Assembly: GCF_001424385.1 (NCBI RefSeq)
Contig: NZ_LMPO01000009.1
Span: 340,505 to 379,209 of the forward strand
Source of the DNA: Curtobacterium sp. Leaf183
Lineage (GTDB): Bacteria > Actinomycetota > Actinomycetes > Actinomycetales > Microbacteriaceae
DNA length: 38,705 nt
Direction of reading: 5' to 3'
Positions 23,478-31,561 of this stretch are shown in pieces. A model generated the notes under the pieces. That model saw nothing but the letters and a program-made list of their open reading frames with translations, made no database searches and had not been told where the DNA came from. The first letter of the stretch is position 1, and the number at the start of each line of letters is the position of its first letter. A program made the translations under genes and the position numbers.

Positions 23478-24141
23478 GGCGGCGATCAGGAACAACGTCG
23501 CCTGGTGCGCCACCGTCACCGGCTCCCCCGGGACGACCGACGACGAGCGAGGGTTCTGGATGCCCGACACGTCGCCACCGGCGTTGTTCCCCGACCTGGT
23601 CACGCTGCGACCGGGGGTGTCGCCGGACGCGGTCGTCCAGGCGCTGACGGGGCCGGGACGGCACTCGGTCAAGGACAGCTTCGCCGACGTCGACCTGACG
23701 GAGCACGGGTTCGCGGTCGCGTTCGAGGCGCAGTGGATCAGCACGGCACCGCAGTGCGGACGCTCGGTCGGCAGGGGCTGGTTCGTCGTGCGCGACGCCG
23801 GGCGACTCTCGTCGTGGAACCGGGCCTCGGGGCTGCCGGAACCGCTCCCCGACCACCTGCTCGACGACGCGAGCACATCGGTCATCGGGTTCGGTCGTGA
23901 GGACCACCTCACCGCCGGAGCCGTCGTGACCCGCGGCGGCGACGTTGCCGGGCTCTCGAACGTGTTCGAGTGCGCCGGCACGGTGTCGACGAGCACCTGG
24001 CAGGACCTGGTCGCGGTCACCGACGTCCTGTGGCCAGACCTGGTGGTCGTCGACTACGAGCACGGGGACGACCTGAAGTCCGCCATGGCCGCTGGGTTCC
24101 GGGCGACCGGCCCCCTGCGGGTGTGGGTCACGCGACCCTGA
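23464..24141 (+). CDS. Hypothetical protein with acetyltransferase-like C-terminus
   Basis: A 225-residue protein. The N-terminal part reads EAAIRNNVAWCATVTGSPGT and PPALFPDLVTLRPGVSPDAV, then HSVKDSFADVDLTEHGFAVA and FEAQWIS; the C-terminal part ends VVVDYEHGDDLKSAMAAGFR followed by ATGPLRVWV, which is like the last strands of GNAT enzymes. The same two-part layout occurs in actinobacterial proteins annotated as hypothetical or GNAT. A clear acetyl-CoA loop is not visible, so activity is uncertain. The GTG start has a GGAGG ribosome site 5 nt upstream and overlaps the kinase fragment. Confidence 0.65.
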   Translation: MDPREAAIRNNVAWCATVTGSPGTTDDERGFWMPDTSPPALFPDLVTLRPGVSPDAVVQALTGPGRHSVKDSFADVDLTEHGFAVAFEAQWISTAPQCGRSVGRGWFVVRDAGRLSSWNRASGLPEPLPDHLLDDASTSVIGFGREDHLTAGAVVTRGGDVAGLSNVFECAGTVSTSTWQDLVAVTDVLWPDLVVVDYEHGDDLKSAMAAGFRATGPLRVWVTRP

Positions 24142-24151
24142 GCACTGACGC

Positions 24152-24727
24152 TCAGGTCGATCGTCGTGGCTCGCGCAGCCCGTCGAGGACGAGATCGAGC
24201 AGGTGCCCGGTGCGCTCGTCGGACTGTGGTGCGACGTGCCACAGGAAGGCCAGGAGCGGGAACACCTCGTCCGCCGCGATGTCGCTCCGGAGCTCGCCGC
24301 TGGCCTTGCCGGCGTCGAGGAGCTGTCCGACGGCTGCGAGGATCCGGTCGTACTGGTCGTCGTGCAGCTCGGCACGGGTCACCGCGTCCAGCACGCTCGA
24401 CAGGGCGTGTTTCAGGTGCCCGAACGCCGCGAGCTCGTCGAACCAGCGGCGCAGGGCAGCGACCGGCGGGTGCTCGGCGAGCAAGACGCCCGCTGCAGCA
24501 GTCAGACGCTCGAAGTCCTCGCGGTACACCTCGACCAGCAGTGCTTCGCGGGTCGGGAAGCGTCGGTAGAGCGTGCCCTGTCCCACTCCCGCTGCGCGTG
24601 CGATCGACTGCATCGTGGCGGTGGCGTCACGGGCGAAGGCCTGGCGCGCGATCTCGACGATCCGGCCGCGGTTCTGCTGCGCGTCTGTGCGGAGCACGGG
24701 GTCTCGGTCACTCGACGAAGTGGACAT
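24152..24727 (-). CDS. TetR-family transcriptional regulator
   Basis: A 191-residue repressor. The DNA-binding domain is GRIVEIARQAFARDATATMQ followed by SIARAAGVGQGTLYRRFPTR; the ligand domain (GVLLAEHPPVAALRRWFDEL onward) fits the SbtR-like C-terminal family. The ATG at 24727 lies inside the first of two palindromic operators, so binding would block its own transcription. It is divergent from an SDR gene, which is its most likely target. Its helix-turn-helix and operator resemble those of the TetR protein at 18401-18970. Confidence 0.9.
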   Translation of the reverse strand: MSTSSSDRDPVLRTDAQQNRGRIVEIARQAFARDATATMQSIARAAGVGQGTLYRRFPTREALLVEVYREDFERLTAAAGVLLAEHPPVAALRRWFDELAAFGHLKHALSSVLDAVTRAELHDDQYDRILAAVGQLLDAGKASGELRSDIAADEVFPLLAFLWHVAPQSDERTGHLLDLVLDGLREPRRST

Positions 24728-24735
24728 ATGTCCGG
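24718..24735. promoter_or_regulatory. Candidate TetR operator 1
   Basis: AAGTGGACATATGTCCGG, with the perfect palindrome GGACATATGTCC, overlapping the start codon of the TetR gene. Confidence 0.65.
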
Positions 24736-24750
24736 TACGCTCCCTCAGTG

Positions 24751-24768
24751 GCGGACAGGTGTCCACTT
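24751..24768. promoter_or_regulatory. Candidate TetR operator 2
   Basis: GCGGACAGGTGTCCACTT; its reverse complement matches operator 1 at 15 of 18 positions. It abuts TACCCT (24769-24774), a plausible -10 element for the SDR gene. Confidence 0.65.
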
Positions 24769-24790
24769 ACCCTAGACGAATCGAGTCACC

Positions 24791-25528
24791 ATGACCGGCA
24801 TCCACGGCAAGACGATCGCGATCACCGGCGCGTCCAGCGGCATCGGCGCCGCGACTGCCCGACACCTCGCGACCGCGGGAGCGCGCCTCGTGCTCGGTGC
24901 ACGTCGGGCCGATCGCCTGACGTCGTTGGTCGACGACATCACCGCCGACGGCGGTCAGGCGATCGCCGTCCCCACCGACGTCCGTCGCCGCGAGGACCTG
25001 GAGCGGCTCGTCGCAGCGGCCCGGGAGCACTTCGGCCGTCTCGACGTCCTGTTCTCCAACGCCGGCAGCATGGCGATCTCGCCGTTCGACGAGGTCCGCG
25101 TCGACGACTGGCAGCAGATGATCGACGTCAACGTGACCGGCGTGCTCAACGGGATCGCCGCCGCACTGCCGGTGTTCCGGGCGCAGGGCGGCGGGCACTT
25201 CGTGCACACGGCCTCCACGGCCGCGCACCGGATCGTCCCGACGCAGGGCGTTTACGCCGCGACGAAGACCGCGGTGCGTGTGCTGTCCGAGGGACTCCGG
25301 CAAGAGGCCGGCCCGTCACTCCGGATCACCGTGATCAGCCCCGGGTTCACGAACACCGAGGGGGTCGGCGCCGGTGCGAGTGCGGACACTGCGGCGGCGC
25401 TCATCGCCCGGCGAGACGCGATCGCGATGCCGCCAGAGGCCGTCGCCCGGGCCGTCGCGTTCGCCGTCGAACAGCCCGACGGGGTCGACGTCGGCGAGGT
25501 CGTCATCAGGCCGACCGCCCAGAGCTGA
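24791..25528 (+). CDS. Short-chain dehydrogenase/reductase
   Basis: A 245-residue classical SDR. The cofactor loop is TGASSGIG (12-19), NAG at 90-92, Ser142 in HTASTAA, and the catalytic Tyr155 and Lys159 in [15 protein letters not shown] is the PG motif. The NADP preference is suggested by basic residues in GARRADRL. The substrate is unknown; homologues of this YdfG/clavulanate-like type reduce ketones or aldehydes. It is divergent from the TetR regulator and flanked by two operators, so it is probably induced by the regulator's ligand. Confidence 0.92.
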   Translation: MTGIHGKTIAITGASSGIGAATARHLATAGARLVLGARRADRLTSLVDDITADGGQAIAVPTDVRRREDLERLVAAAREHFGRLDVLFSNAGSMAISPFDEVRVDDWQQMIDVNVTGVLNGIAAALPVFRAQGGGHFVHTASTAAHRIVPTQGVYAATKTAVRVLSEGLRQEAGPSLRITVISPGFTNTEGVGAGASADTAAALIARRDAIAMPPEAVARAVAFAVEQPDGVDVGEVVIRPTAQS

Positions 25529-25692
25529 GGCACCCTGCATCGGCTCCGCACCTGCGCACGGATCCGGGTGTCGAGGCGTCCGCCCACCGCCCGTCCTTTG
25601 CGGGGAACCGCACGGTTCGTCCCGGCGCGGAGCGAGGCGGCCATGATCGGGATCAGCGTCGACAACGTGCCGATGGCACCCGAGGAGCATGC

Positions 25693-26697
25693 ATGCGAGT
25701 CCTGGCCTTCCTGGTGACGATCGTCGTCACGACCGCCCTGGCCCTCGGTGCCGGGCTGCTCATCGCCCTGCACCTCGGGCGAGCCCCCGACGGACTGCTC
25801 GTCAGCGCAGCGGCAGCGTCACCGTTCCTCGTCTTCGGCCCCCTGGTCGTCGGTTCCTGGACCGCGTACTTCGACGACCGGACACCGTCCGGCCGCAGCC
25901 GGTACCTGCGGCGTGCCTTCCTCGTCGTCGTGGCCGTCGACGTCGCCGCCGCGGTCGTCGTCGTGGTCGCGAGCACGTCCGCGCAGGCGCCGGTGTGGGT
26001 GCCTGCCGTGCTCGTCGGTGGCTCCGCGATCTTGTTCGTCGTCGCGCGCCCGATCGGCAGCCGGTTCCGCCGCCTGGACACTCCGATGGTCGAGCTCAGG
26101 GATCAGGTCCTCCCCGGCCCAGACGTCATCCGTCGAAAGGTCGTCAGGATCGGCATCACGTTCGTCGTCGCCGCGATCGTCTCGTCAGTCGGCACCGCCG
26201 TGCTCAACGTCCTCGATCCCAGCACGACCCGGGAAGCGTTGGTCGGGATCCTGCTGGCCGGGCAGCTCACGTTCCTCGCCACGGCATTCGCATCGATCAT
26301 CGTCGCCCTCCCGTTCAGCCGACTGCTGCGCGACGCCGGGGGACGCGACCTGGACCGCCTGCGGCGGTACGCGAAGCTCGTCCTCCGCGGCAGAGCCGTC
26401 CCACTCGAGGAGGCCGAGAAGGCGGGGGCGGTGCGGTACGCGCAGGTCATCCAGGTCGTGCTGCAGTTCAACACGGCCTACGTCACGCTCTTGTACGTCT
26501 CCATCGCGTTCCAATTTGTCAGCGGGATACTGCGCGGAAACCTGGTCGTGTTCTCGGTCCTGTTCCTGGTCTTCATGGTCGTGGTCCTCGCCTGGCTGCT
26601 CCCGCGAACGGTCATCCGCGTCCGGCGCGCCCGCCGGTACGTCGAGGAGCACCCGTCGACAGATGCTGTTCGGACGCCCGAGACCTCCATCCCCTGA
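25693..26697 (+). CDS. Polytopic membrane protein of unknown function
   Basis: A 334-residue integral membrane protein. Hydrophobic segments are seen near residues 3-28, 38-55, 78-98, 105-120, 155-178, 190-215, 255-290 and 295-312, with a charged cytoplasmic loop in the middle (LRDAGGRDLDRLRRYAKLVL). The C-terminal tail is basic then acidic. I do not recognise the family. The ATG at 25693 has GAGGAG 5 nt upstream. A 24-codon ORF (25643-25717) overlaps the start in another frame and is probably fortuitous. The gene is followed by 400 bp of sequence without a supported gene. Confidence 0.75.
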   Translation: MRVLAFLVTIVVTTALALGAGLLIALHLGRAPDGLLVSAAAASPFLVFGPLVVGSWTAYFDDRTPSGRSRYLRRAFLVVVAVDVAAAVVVVVASTSAQAPVWVPAVLVGGSAILFVVARPIGSRFRRLDTPMVELRDQVLPGPDVIRRKVVRIGITFVVAAIVSSVGTAVLNVLDPSTTREALVGILLAGQLTFLATAFASIIVALPFSRLLRDAGGRDLDRLRRYAKLVLRGRAVPLEEAEKAGAVRYAQVIQVVLQFNTAYVTLLYVSIAFQFVSGILRGNLVVFSVLFLVFMVVVLAWLLPRTVIRVRRARRYVEEHPSTDAVRTPETSIP

Positions 26698-27088
26698 CAT
26701 CGCCACGAAGCTCCTGGCTGGTCTGCGTGGTCGCGAGGCGCCTCGTCCGGTACGTCGAGTTCAACCGACCAGCCGCGCACGCCCGTCCGCGAGTGGGTTG
26801 TCCTACGGGAACAGTCCCGCGACGCATGCTGTCATCTGCACCCGGCGTCCGTACGCGTCGAGACCCAGCCGGGCCTCGGTGTCGACCAGCGAGCGGTGGC
26901 TCTCCGTCGGACCAGCGTACGAGTCGGGGTGCCAGGCGGTCGATCGGACACCACCTCGGACCGAGGGCGCTCCGCGGTTTCGTGTCGGTCACGTTCGTCA
27001 ACTGACGCGCTTCGCTCCACCGTCTCGATCGGATCGAGCGCTGTCCACGCGCGCCCTCGGTCCGTGACCTCGAGTGGCGACAGCGCCC
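26698..27088. other. Intergenic stretch without a supported gene
   Basis: No ORF here has a plausible start and protein-like composition on either strand. Two tight palindromes are seen, CCTCGG-A-CCGAGG (26954-26966) and CTCGATC-G-GATCGAG (27024-27038); the second lies about 50 bp upstream of the next gene's promoter. Confidence 0.5.
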
Positions 27089-27094
27089 TAGGCT
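27089..27094 (+). promoter_or_regulatory. -10 element of the small membrane protein gene (leaderless)
   Basis: TAGGCT, 7 nt before the ATG at 27102. Confidence 0.6.
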
Positions 27095-27101
27095 CGGCTG
27101 C

Positions 27102-27356
27102 ATGCGACGAGTACTCGACTTCCTCGGGATCACGCGGCCCAGAGGGACGCCTCGCCCGAAGGTCACCACGGCGATCGTCGGCGGGTTGGGCCTTTTTCTG
27201 GTCCTTTTCGGCATCGCGGTGTGGGCGGGCAACGCGGCGACGAGCACCGGAGCCTCGGTCTGGATCGGCGTCGCGCTCATCGTGGTCGGTCTCGCGTGCT
27301 GGGTCGTCGAGGGTGTCCTGGGTGCTCGCACGAAGGGTCAGGAGCCGCCTCGGTAG
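27102..27356 (+). CDS. Small two-helix membrane protein
   Basis: An 84-residue protein with two hydrophobic helices, VTTAIVGGLGLFLVLFGIAV and VWIGVALIVVGLACWVVEGV, between a basic N-terminus and a short charged tail. No family recognised. The start is set by the TAGGCT element. The last 19 bp overlap the end of a broken-looking minus-strand reading frame. Confidence 0.65.
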   Translation: MRRVLDFLGITRPRGTPRPKVTTAIVGGLGLFLVLFGIAVWAGNAATSTGASVWIGVALIVVGLACWVVEGVLGARTKGQEPPR

Positions 27357-27642
27357 TCGATCCCCCCAGGCAGCCGCTCCTCGCCGACGAGGACGCAGCT
27401 CGACGTCTGTCCGAGGAACACCGTGCCGAGGCCGCGGGCGGTGAGCCGCAGCCGATGACCAGCAGTTGCGTCCCCTGTGGGGTCGCGCCGCCCGCCATCA
27501 TCAGGATCAGGTTGCCCTTGTAGGTCAGGGTTCGCTGGAATGCGACGGCGAGCGGGATCCGCCACTGTCGGAACCAGCCGGGAGGCTCGGTGGCCGTCCC
27601 GGAGACGATCGTGCGTCCGACGTCAGCCACCACTGCGAGCAT
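27338..27642 (-). pseudogene. Possible frameshifted minus-strand gene
   Basis: Two protein-like segments lie in consecutive frames. From the ATG at 27642: WFRQWRIPLAVAFQRTLTYK, GNLILMMAGGATPQGTQLLV. After about 27445 the other frame continues RLRLTARGLGTVFLGQTSSC and VLVGEERLPGGIDYRGGS to a TGA at 27338. Joining them needs a single-base deletion event near 27440-27450. Composition of both halves is less Arg/Pro-shadow-like than other frames here. I do not recognise the product, and no promoter was seen, so this is tentative. Otherwise the stretch 27357-27689 holds nothing I can support. Confidence 0.3.
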
Positions 27643-27689
27643 GCATCGCGATCGCCGGTCACTCCAGCTCCGCGAGCGATCGGCTCCGG

Positions 27690-28199
27690 TCAGTGGAGCT
27701 CGGCCGCCGTCCAGGCGTCGCCTACCCGTCTGATCTGCTGCTCCACGGTCATGCCGGTGACGTCGATGACGAGGTCGACCGCCGGTGGAGCAGCGGTCAT
27801 CCGATGCAGCAGCTCGAACTCCTCGTCCGTGATGTACACCGGGCGGGTGGCTGCTCGTGCACGCGCTGCGTCGAGGGAGATCGCCAGGTGCACGATGAAG
27901 CAGCTCGGCAACTGTTCGCGGTACACGGGGAGGACCTCCGCCGTCACCACGTCGGATGCCGTGACGGCGAAGCCGTCGGCGAGCAGGTTCCCCGCGAGTG
28001 CAGCGGTGTTCCGGACCGCGAGCTCGTGTTGCGCCTGACCCTCGGGGCCGGACCACAGCGTCGCGGCACCGGTGACCACGAGCTGGCGGATGTCGTCGCC
28101 GTCGATGTACGCGGCCCGGTCGTGGGCGGCCGCGAGCGCTCGACCGCACGTGGTCTTCCCGACTGCCGGTCCTCCCGAGAGGACCAGGGGTCGCATCAT
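27690..28199 (-). CDS. P-loop kinase-like ATPase
   Basis: A 169-residue nucleoside-triphosphate-binding protein. The N-terminus MRPLVLSGGPAVGKTTCGRA contains the Walker A motif GGPAVGKTT, and AAYIDGDDIRQLVVTGAATL is the second conserved patch with acidic residues. The fold is that of the AAA_33/zeta-toxin/small-molecule kinase group; the phosphate acceptor is unknown. The ATG at 28199 overlaps the upstream stop (ATGA), so it is coupled to a second kinase-like gene. Two adjacent small P-loop kinases hint at sequential or paralogous activity. Confidence 0.78.
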   Translation of the reverse strand: MMRPLVLSGGPAVGKTTCGRALAAAHDRAAYIDGDDIRQLVVTGAATLWSGPEGQAQHELAVRNTAALAGNLLADGFAVTASDVVTAEVLPVYREQLPSCFIVHLAISLDAARARAATRPVYITDEEFELLHRMTAAPPAVDLVIDVTGMTVEQQIRRVGDAWTAAELH

Positions 28200-28783
28200 C
28201 GCGTCGGTCCCGTCCCGTCAGGACTCCCGAGGCCGCCGGTACGCGGGAGCAGGGTCGGCGGTCGCACGATGCGAGCTCTGATCTCTGCGACGACGGCGCT
28301 GACGGTGGCGGGGTCGGTCGTCCGAGCCGCGTCGACGATCAACGGGGCTTCCTCGTTCGGAGCTTCGAAGCTCGCCGCGTGCTCGGTCAGCACGGCGTCA
28401 GTGACGTCCGCCCGTGACGGCTGGTCGCGGTTGGCCAGCACACGGCGACGCTGCAGTTCGGGCGAGATCTGCACCCACACGAGCACGAACGGTGCCGCCG
28501 AACCGGTCGCCGTCGCACGCCACGCATCGCGGATGAACCGGGGCGAACCGGTGTCGTCGACGACCACGTGACGATCGGAAGCGAGCAGCGCGCCAGCCCG
28601 TCCGTGTGCGATCCGGTTGGTGTTCGCCCACTCCTCCAGCGGGATGCCCTGGCCGCCATGGAGACCGCGCTCCTCGTTGATCCCGTCGAGGCTCAGCAGC
28701 TCAGCGCCCAGCTCGAGCGCCAGTTGCGTCGCGAGGGTGCTCTTGCCGGAGAAGGACAGACCACACATCAGCACCAGCGCCAT
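28196..28783 (-). CDS. P-loop kinase-like ATPase (AAA_33 type)
   Basis: A 195-residue protein starting MALVLMCGLSFSGKSTLATQ, with Walker A GLSFSGKST. ELLSLDGINEERGLHGGQGI, VVVDDTGSPRFIRDAWRATA and VWVQISPELQRRRVLANRDQ are typical of AAA_33 kinases that phosphorylate small molecules or nucleic-acid ends. The start is supported by TAGAGT 6 nt upstream. It is the first gene of a two-gene unit with the kinase-like gene at 27690-28199, which it overlaps by 4 bp. Confidence 0.8.
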   Translation of the reverse strand: MALVLMCGLSFSGKSTLATQLALELGAELLSLDGINEERGLHGGQGIPLEEWANTNRIAHGRAGALLASDRHVVVDDTGSPRFIRDAWRATATGSAAPFVLVWVQISPELQRRRVLANRDQPSRADVTDAVLTEHAASFEAPNEEAPLIVDAARTTDPATVSAVVAEIRARIVRPPTLLPRTGGLGSPDGTGPTR

Positions 28784-28789
28784 GACCGG

Positions 28790-28795
28790 ACTCTA
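28790..28795 (-). promoter_or_regulatory. -10 element of the kinase pair (leaderless)
   Basis: TAGAGT on the minus strand, 6 nt before the ATG at 28783. Confidence 0.6.
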
Positions 28796-28893
28796 CTGGT
28801 GAGGGCATCCGACTGCCGATGCCTCAGCGCACGCGCGAGCGCCGCAGTACGATCACCGCGGGGGCAGGTGGTCTGCCGAGGACGGGGAATGCC

Positions 28894-29148
28894 GTGTCGG
28901 ACGTCATCACGAAGGCCGAGCACGAGAAGCGGGTCCGGTTCAAGGTCCGGATCCAACTCGTCGCGTTGGTCGGAGCGCTCATCGGGCTCGTTGCGTTCGG
29001 CATCGACGCGACGGCCCACTTGAACAGCGCGGTCCTCGGCGGCATCGGTCTCGTCGGGCTCGGCGTCGCGATCATCGCCTACGTCTGGTCACGCGTCTAC
29101 AGCATGGTCGTCCTCGCCAAGTACTCGGGACCGCCGAACCTGCGCTGA
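28894..29148 (+). CDS. Small two-helix membrane protein
   Basis: An 84-residue protein: a charged cytoplasmic start (SDVITKAEHEKRVRFKVRIQ), helix 1 LVALVGALIGLVAFGIDATA, helix 2 LGGIGLVGLGVAIIAYVW and a short tail. No family recognised. The GTG at 28894 follows AGGACGGGGAA; an upstream in-frame ATG at 28819 is rejected because a TACGAT -10-like element (28848-28853) lies inside that extension and the added residues look non-coding. Confidence 0.6.
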   Translation: MSDVITKAEHEKRVRFKVRIQLVALVGALIGLVAFGIDATAHLNSAVLGGIGLVGLGVAIIAYVWSRVYSMVVLAKYSGPPNLR

Positions 29149-29188
29149 CCGTTCAGCCGTCGCGCTGACGCCTCAGATCAGCTGGTGC

Positions 29189-29569
29189 TCACTCGTACGC
29201 GGCGCTCAGCATCGCCGACGTCCGGATGATCGTCACCGCACCCGGCAGGATCACGCAGAGGGCGACCCCGAACGTGAACGCGCCGAGCAGCAGTGCCGCA
29301 CTGCCCGGGAGCTCACGGGTGCGGCGGATGTCGACGATCCCCCAGACGAGCGCCCATCCGGGGACACCGAGCCCGATCACGAGCGCCACGACGCCGTACC
29401 CGGCGAAGCCCCCGGGATCACTGCCGGCCGTGCCGTAGTGCGCGAGGAGCCCGCCGATGCCGTAGGGCACGAAGGAGACGAGCAACGCCACGGGCGCGAG
29501 GATCGCGAGCATGACTGACGTCGCTCGGGACCGAGGGACCGCCGGAACTCCCTGTGGTCTGTCACTCAT
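29189..29569 (-). CDS. Small membrane protein, three predicted helices
   Basis: A 126-residue protein with hydrophobic segments VMLAILAPVALLVSFVPYGI, YGVVALVIGLGVPGWALVWG and LLLGAFTFGVALCVILPGAV. No family recognised. The ATG at 29569 overlaps the end of the acetyltransferase gene by 8 bp and has the strong site GGAGGAG inside it, so the two are translated from one message. Confidence 0.68.
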   Translation of the reverse strand: MSDRPQGVPAVPRSRATSVMLAILAPVALLVSFVPYGIGGLLAHYGTAGSDPGGFAGYGVVALVIGLGVPGWALVWGIVDIRRTRELPGSAALLLGAFTFGVALCVILPGAVTIIRTSAMLSAAYE

Positions 29570-30248
29570 GCGGCTCCTCCCCCGTCGCCGCGACATGAGC
29601 AGCGCGCGGCGCCAGGAGTCCGATCGCTGCTTCCACCCCGTCGACCGTCAGGCTCCAGCTCGGCCGGGCGAAGTCCTCGCGCTTCAGGCGGACCCTGAGC
29701 TCGTCGACGACCTCGTCCGCGCGCGTCTGAGCACGAGTCACACCGTTGACCTCGTACCCGAGCTTCGCGGACACCCGAAGCGACGACTCGTTCCACGCGG
29801 CTGCACTCGACTCCGCCCACGCAGCCCCGAGGTGGTCGAACGCGAACAGCAGCAGCGCCGACCGCATCTCGGTCCCGAGCCCGAGACCCTGATGCGCGAG
29901 CGCGAGCCACGACCCGCTCTCGACCGTCTTGCGGGCGGCGAAGCGGCGAGCGTGCAACTCCTGCACCCCGATGGGCGATCCCTCGTGCAGCACGGTGAAG
30001 CTCACGCCCCACGAGTCACGGGTCACACCGGCTCGGAGTTTCCAGTGGTACTGCGCCAGGGAACGAGCCAGGGTCGCCGGTTCTGCATCCGTCCACGGGG
30101 TACCGAACGGCATCCGGGCTGGATCGTGCACACCGGACAGGGCCGCGTCGACGAGACCAGGGAGGTCCTCGTCGCGCAGGGGCCGCAGCTCCAGTCGAGG
30201 AGTGATGAGCCGTAGCCCGAACAACGGCCAGATCCGATCGAGGTCCAT
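29562..30248 (-). CDS. GNAT-family N-acetyltransferase, RimJ/RimL type
   Basis: A 228-residue acetyltransferase. LRLITPRLELRPLRDEDLPG is the RimL-type opening; FTVLHEGSPIGVQELHARRF and SWLALAHQGLGLGTEMRSAL give the acetyl-CoA loop (HQGLGLGTE), and AAAWNESSLRVSAKLGYEVN the C-terminal motif. The C-terminal 50 residues add a mixed strand-helix extension. The start is supported by TAGTGT 6 nt upstream. It leads a two-gene unit with the small membrane protein. Confidence 0.87.
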   Translation of the reverse strand: MDLDRIWPLFGLRLITPRLELRPLRDEDLPGLVDAALSGVHDPARMPFGTPWTDAEPATLARSLAQYHWKLRAGVTRDSWGVSFTVLHEGSPIGVQELHARRFAARKTVESGSWLALAHQGLGLGTEMRSALLLFAFDHLGAAWAESSAAAWNESSLRVSAKLGYEVNGVTRAQTRADEVVDELRVRLKREDFARPSWSLTVDGVEAAIGLLAPRAAHVAATGEEPHE

Positions 30249-30254
30249 CGCACA

Positions 30255-30260
30255 ACACTA
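30255..30260 (-). promoter_or_regulatory. -10 element of the acetyltransferase gene (leaderless)
   Basis: TAGTGT on the minus strand, 6 nt before the ATG at 30248. Confidence 0.6.
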
Positions 30261-30417
30261 CGAGCACGGCGCCGGACGTCGCGAGCCAGCAGTGTCCCCC
30301 CGACGACGAAACGCTCGACGATGGTCAAGACCGTGATGCTGTCGCGGGCTGCGCGCCGGTCTGGTTGATCGACCGATGTGCGGGACACGGCAGCCGGTCT
30401 CGTGATGAGCTTGGCGT

Positions 30418-30819
30418 GTGCGAGTCAGGGCAGCGGCAGTCGTCATCCGGAACGGGCACCTGCTCGTGATCGACCGCCGCAAGGGTGGCCGCCACTACTG
30501 CGTCCTGCCCGGCGGCGGCGTGGAGGACGGCGAGGACCTCCGCACAGCATGCCGACGGGAACTGCTCGAGGAGACGAGCCTCGAGGGAACCGTCGGCGAG
30601 TTGCTGGACGTGCCGGTCGAACGCGACACCCCGGTGGCCTACTTCGTGGTCAACGTGGACGACGATGCCGTCACGCTGGGCGGTCCCGAGCGCGAGCGTG
30701 CGTCAGCGACGAACCGGTACGAGCCGATCTGGGTCCCCCTCGATCACCTCGCGCAGAGCCCGCTCGTGCCGGAGGGCGCTCGGCACGCCGTCGATCTCGC
30801 CCTCGAGCGGGACCGCTGA
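30418..30819 (+). CDS. Nudix hydrolase
   Basis: A 133-residue hydrolase of nucleoside-diphosphate-X compounds. The Nudix box begins in LPGGGVEDGEDLRTACRREL and continues LEETSLEG: the glutamates of RELLEE needed for Mg2+ are present, and the usual glycine after EE-x is a serine. The N-terminus VRAAAVVIRNGHLLVIDRRK is the usual first strand pair. The substrate is unknown. The GTG at 30418 is the only suitable start; no clear ribosome site or -10 element was seen. Confidence 0.88.
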   Translation: MRVRAAAVVIRNGHLLVIDRRKGGRHYCVLPGGGVEDGEDLRTACRRELLEETSLEGTVGELLDVPVERDTPVAYFVVNVDDDAVTLGGPERERASATNRYEPIWVPLDHLAQSPLVPEGARHAVDLALERDR

Positions 30820-30859
30820 GAGACGGGGCCGGGCGACGGCCGGACGGGGCGCTTCGTCG

Positions 30860-30865
30860 TAGCCT
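30860..30865 (+). promoter_or_regulatory. -10 element of the HAD gene (leaderless)
   Basis: TAGCCT, 6 nt before the ATG at 30872. Confidence 0.6.
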
Positions 30866-30871
30866 CGACGC

Positions 30872-31561
30872 ATGGGGGCTCTCCGCGCAGTGTGCTTCGA
30901 CCTCGACGACACCCTGTTCGACCACCGGGGAGCAGCCCGAGCCGGCGTCACCACGTTCCTCCAGTCCCAGGGCCTGCCCCCGACGGAGTCCGCGCTCGAC
31001 GCCTGGTTCGCCGCCGAGGACGAGCACTTCGAACGCTGGCGCGCCGGGCTCGTCAGCTTCCCGGAGCAGCGGCGCGCGCGTCTCCGGACCGTCCTGCCGG
31101 CGCTCGGCCACCGCACGCCGACGCACGACGACGGTCTGGACGCACTGTTCGACAGCTACCTCCGCGCGTACCGGGCGTCGTGGCGGGCGTTCCCCGGCAG
31201 CCTGTCTCTGCTGGAAGAACTGCGCACGCGGGGGTACCGCCTGGGTCTGCTCACCAACGGGTCCGAGGGACAACAGCGCGACAAGCTCGCGCAGACCGGT
31301 CTCGACGTCGCGTTCGACGCCGTGTGCGTCTCCGAACAGATCGGGTTCCAGAAGCCGGACCGGCGGGCGTTCCTGGCCGTGGCGCGGGCCCTGGGCATCG
31401 AGGCCGCCGAGTGTCTCTTCGTCGGCGACGACCTCGAACGGGACGTCGAAGGCGCGCGCTCCGCGGGCATGCGCGCGCTGTTGGTCGACCACGACGTCAC
31501 TGACGCGGCGTCGACCAGGACCGCCGTCCTGCGCGCCGCCGGGGCTGGGGACGTTGCTTGA
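30872..31561 (+). CDS. HAD-family phosphatase (subfamily IA)
   Basis: A 229-residue hydrolase. Motif I is FDLDDTLFD (nucleophile and acid aspartates), motif II LLTNGS, motif III the lysine of GFQKPDRRAF, and motif IV FVGDDLERD. A helical cap between motifs I and II (about 20-105) marks subfamily I. Relatives dephosphorylate sugar phosphates, nucleotides or phosphoglycolate. A strong terminator begins in its stop codon. It is an independent leaderless gene. Confidence 0.92.
   Translation: MGALRAVCFDLDDTLFDHRGAARAGVTTFLQSQGLPPTESALDAWFAAEDEHFERWRAGLVSFPEQRRARLRTVLPALGHRTPTHDDGLDALFDSYLRAYRASWRAFPGSLSLLEELRTRGYRLGLLTNGSEGQQRDKLAQTGLDVAFDAVCVSEQIGFQKPDRRAFLAVARALGIEAAECLFVGDDLERDVEGARSAGMRALLVDHDVTDAASTRTAVLRAAGAGDVA

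Noticed and set aside
25643..25717. 24-codon ORF overlapping the start of the membrane protein gene.
   Set aside because: No ribosome site or correctly spaced -10 element, and the downstream start has its own strong GAGGAG.
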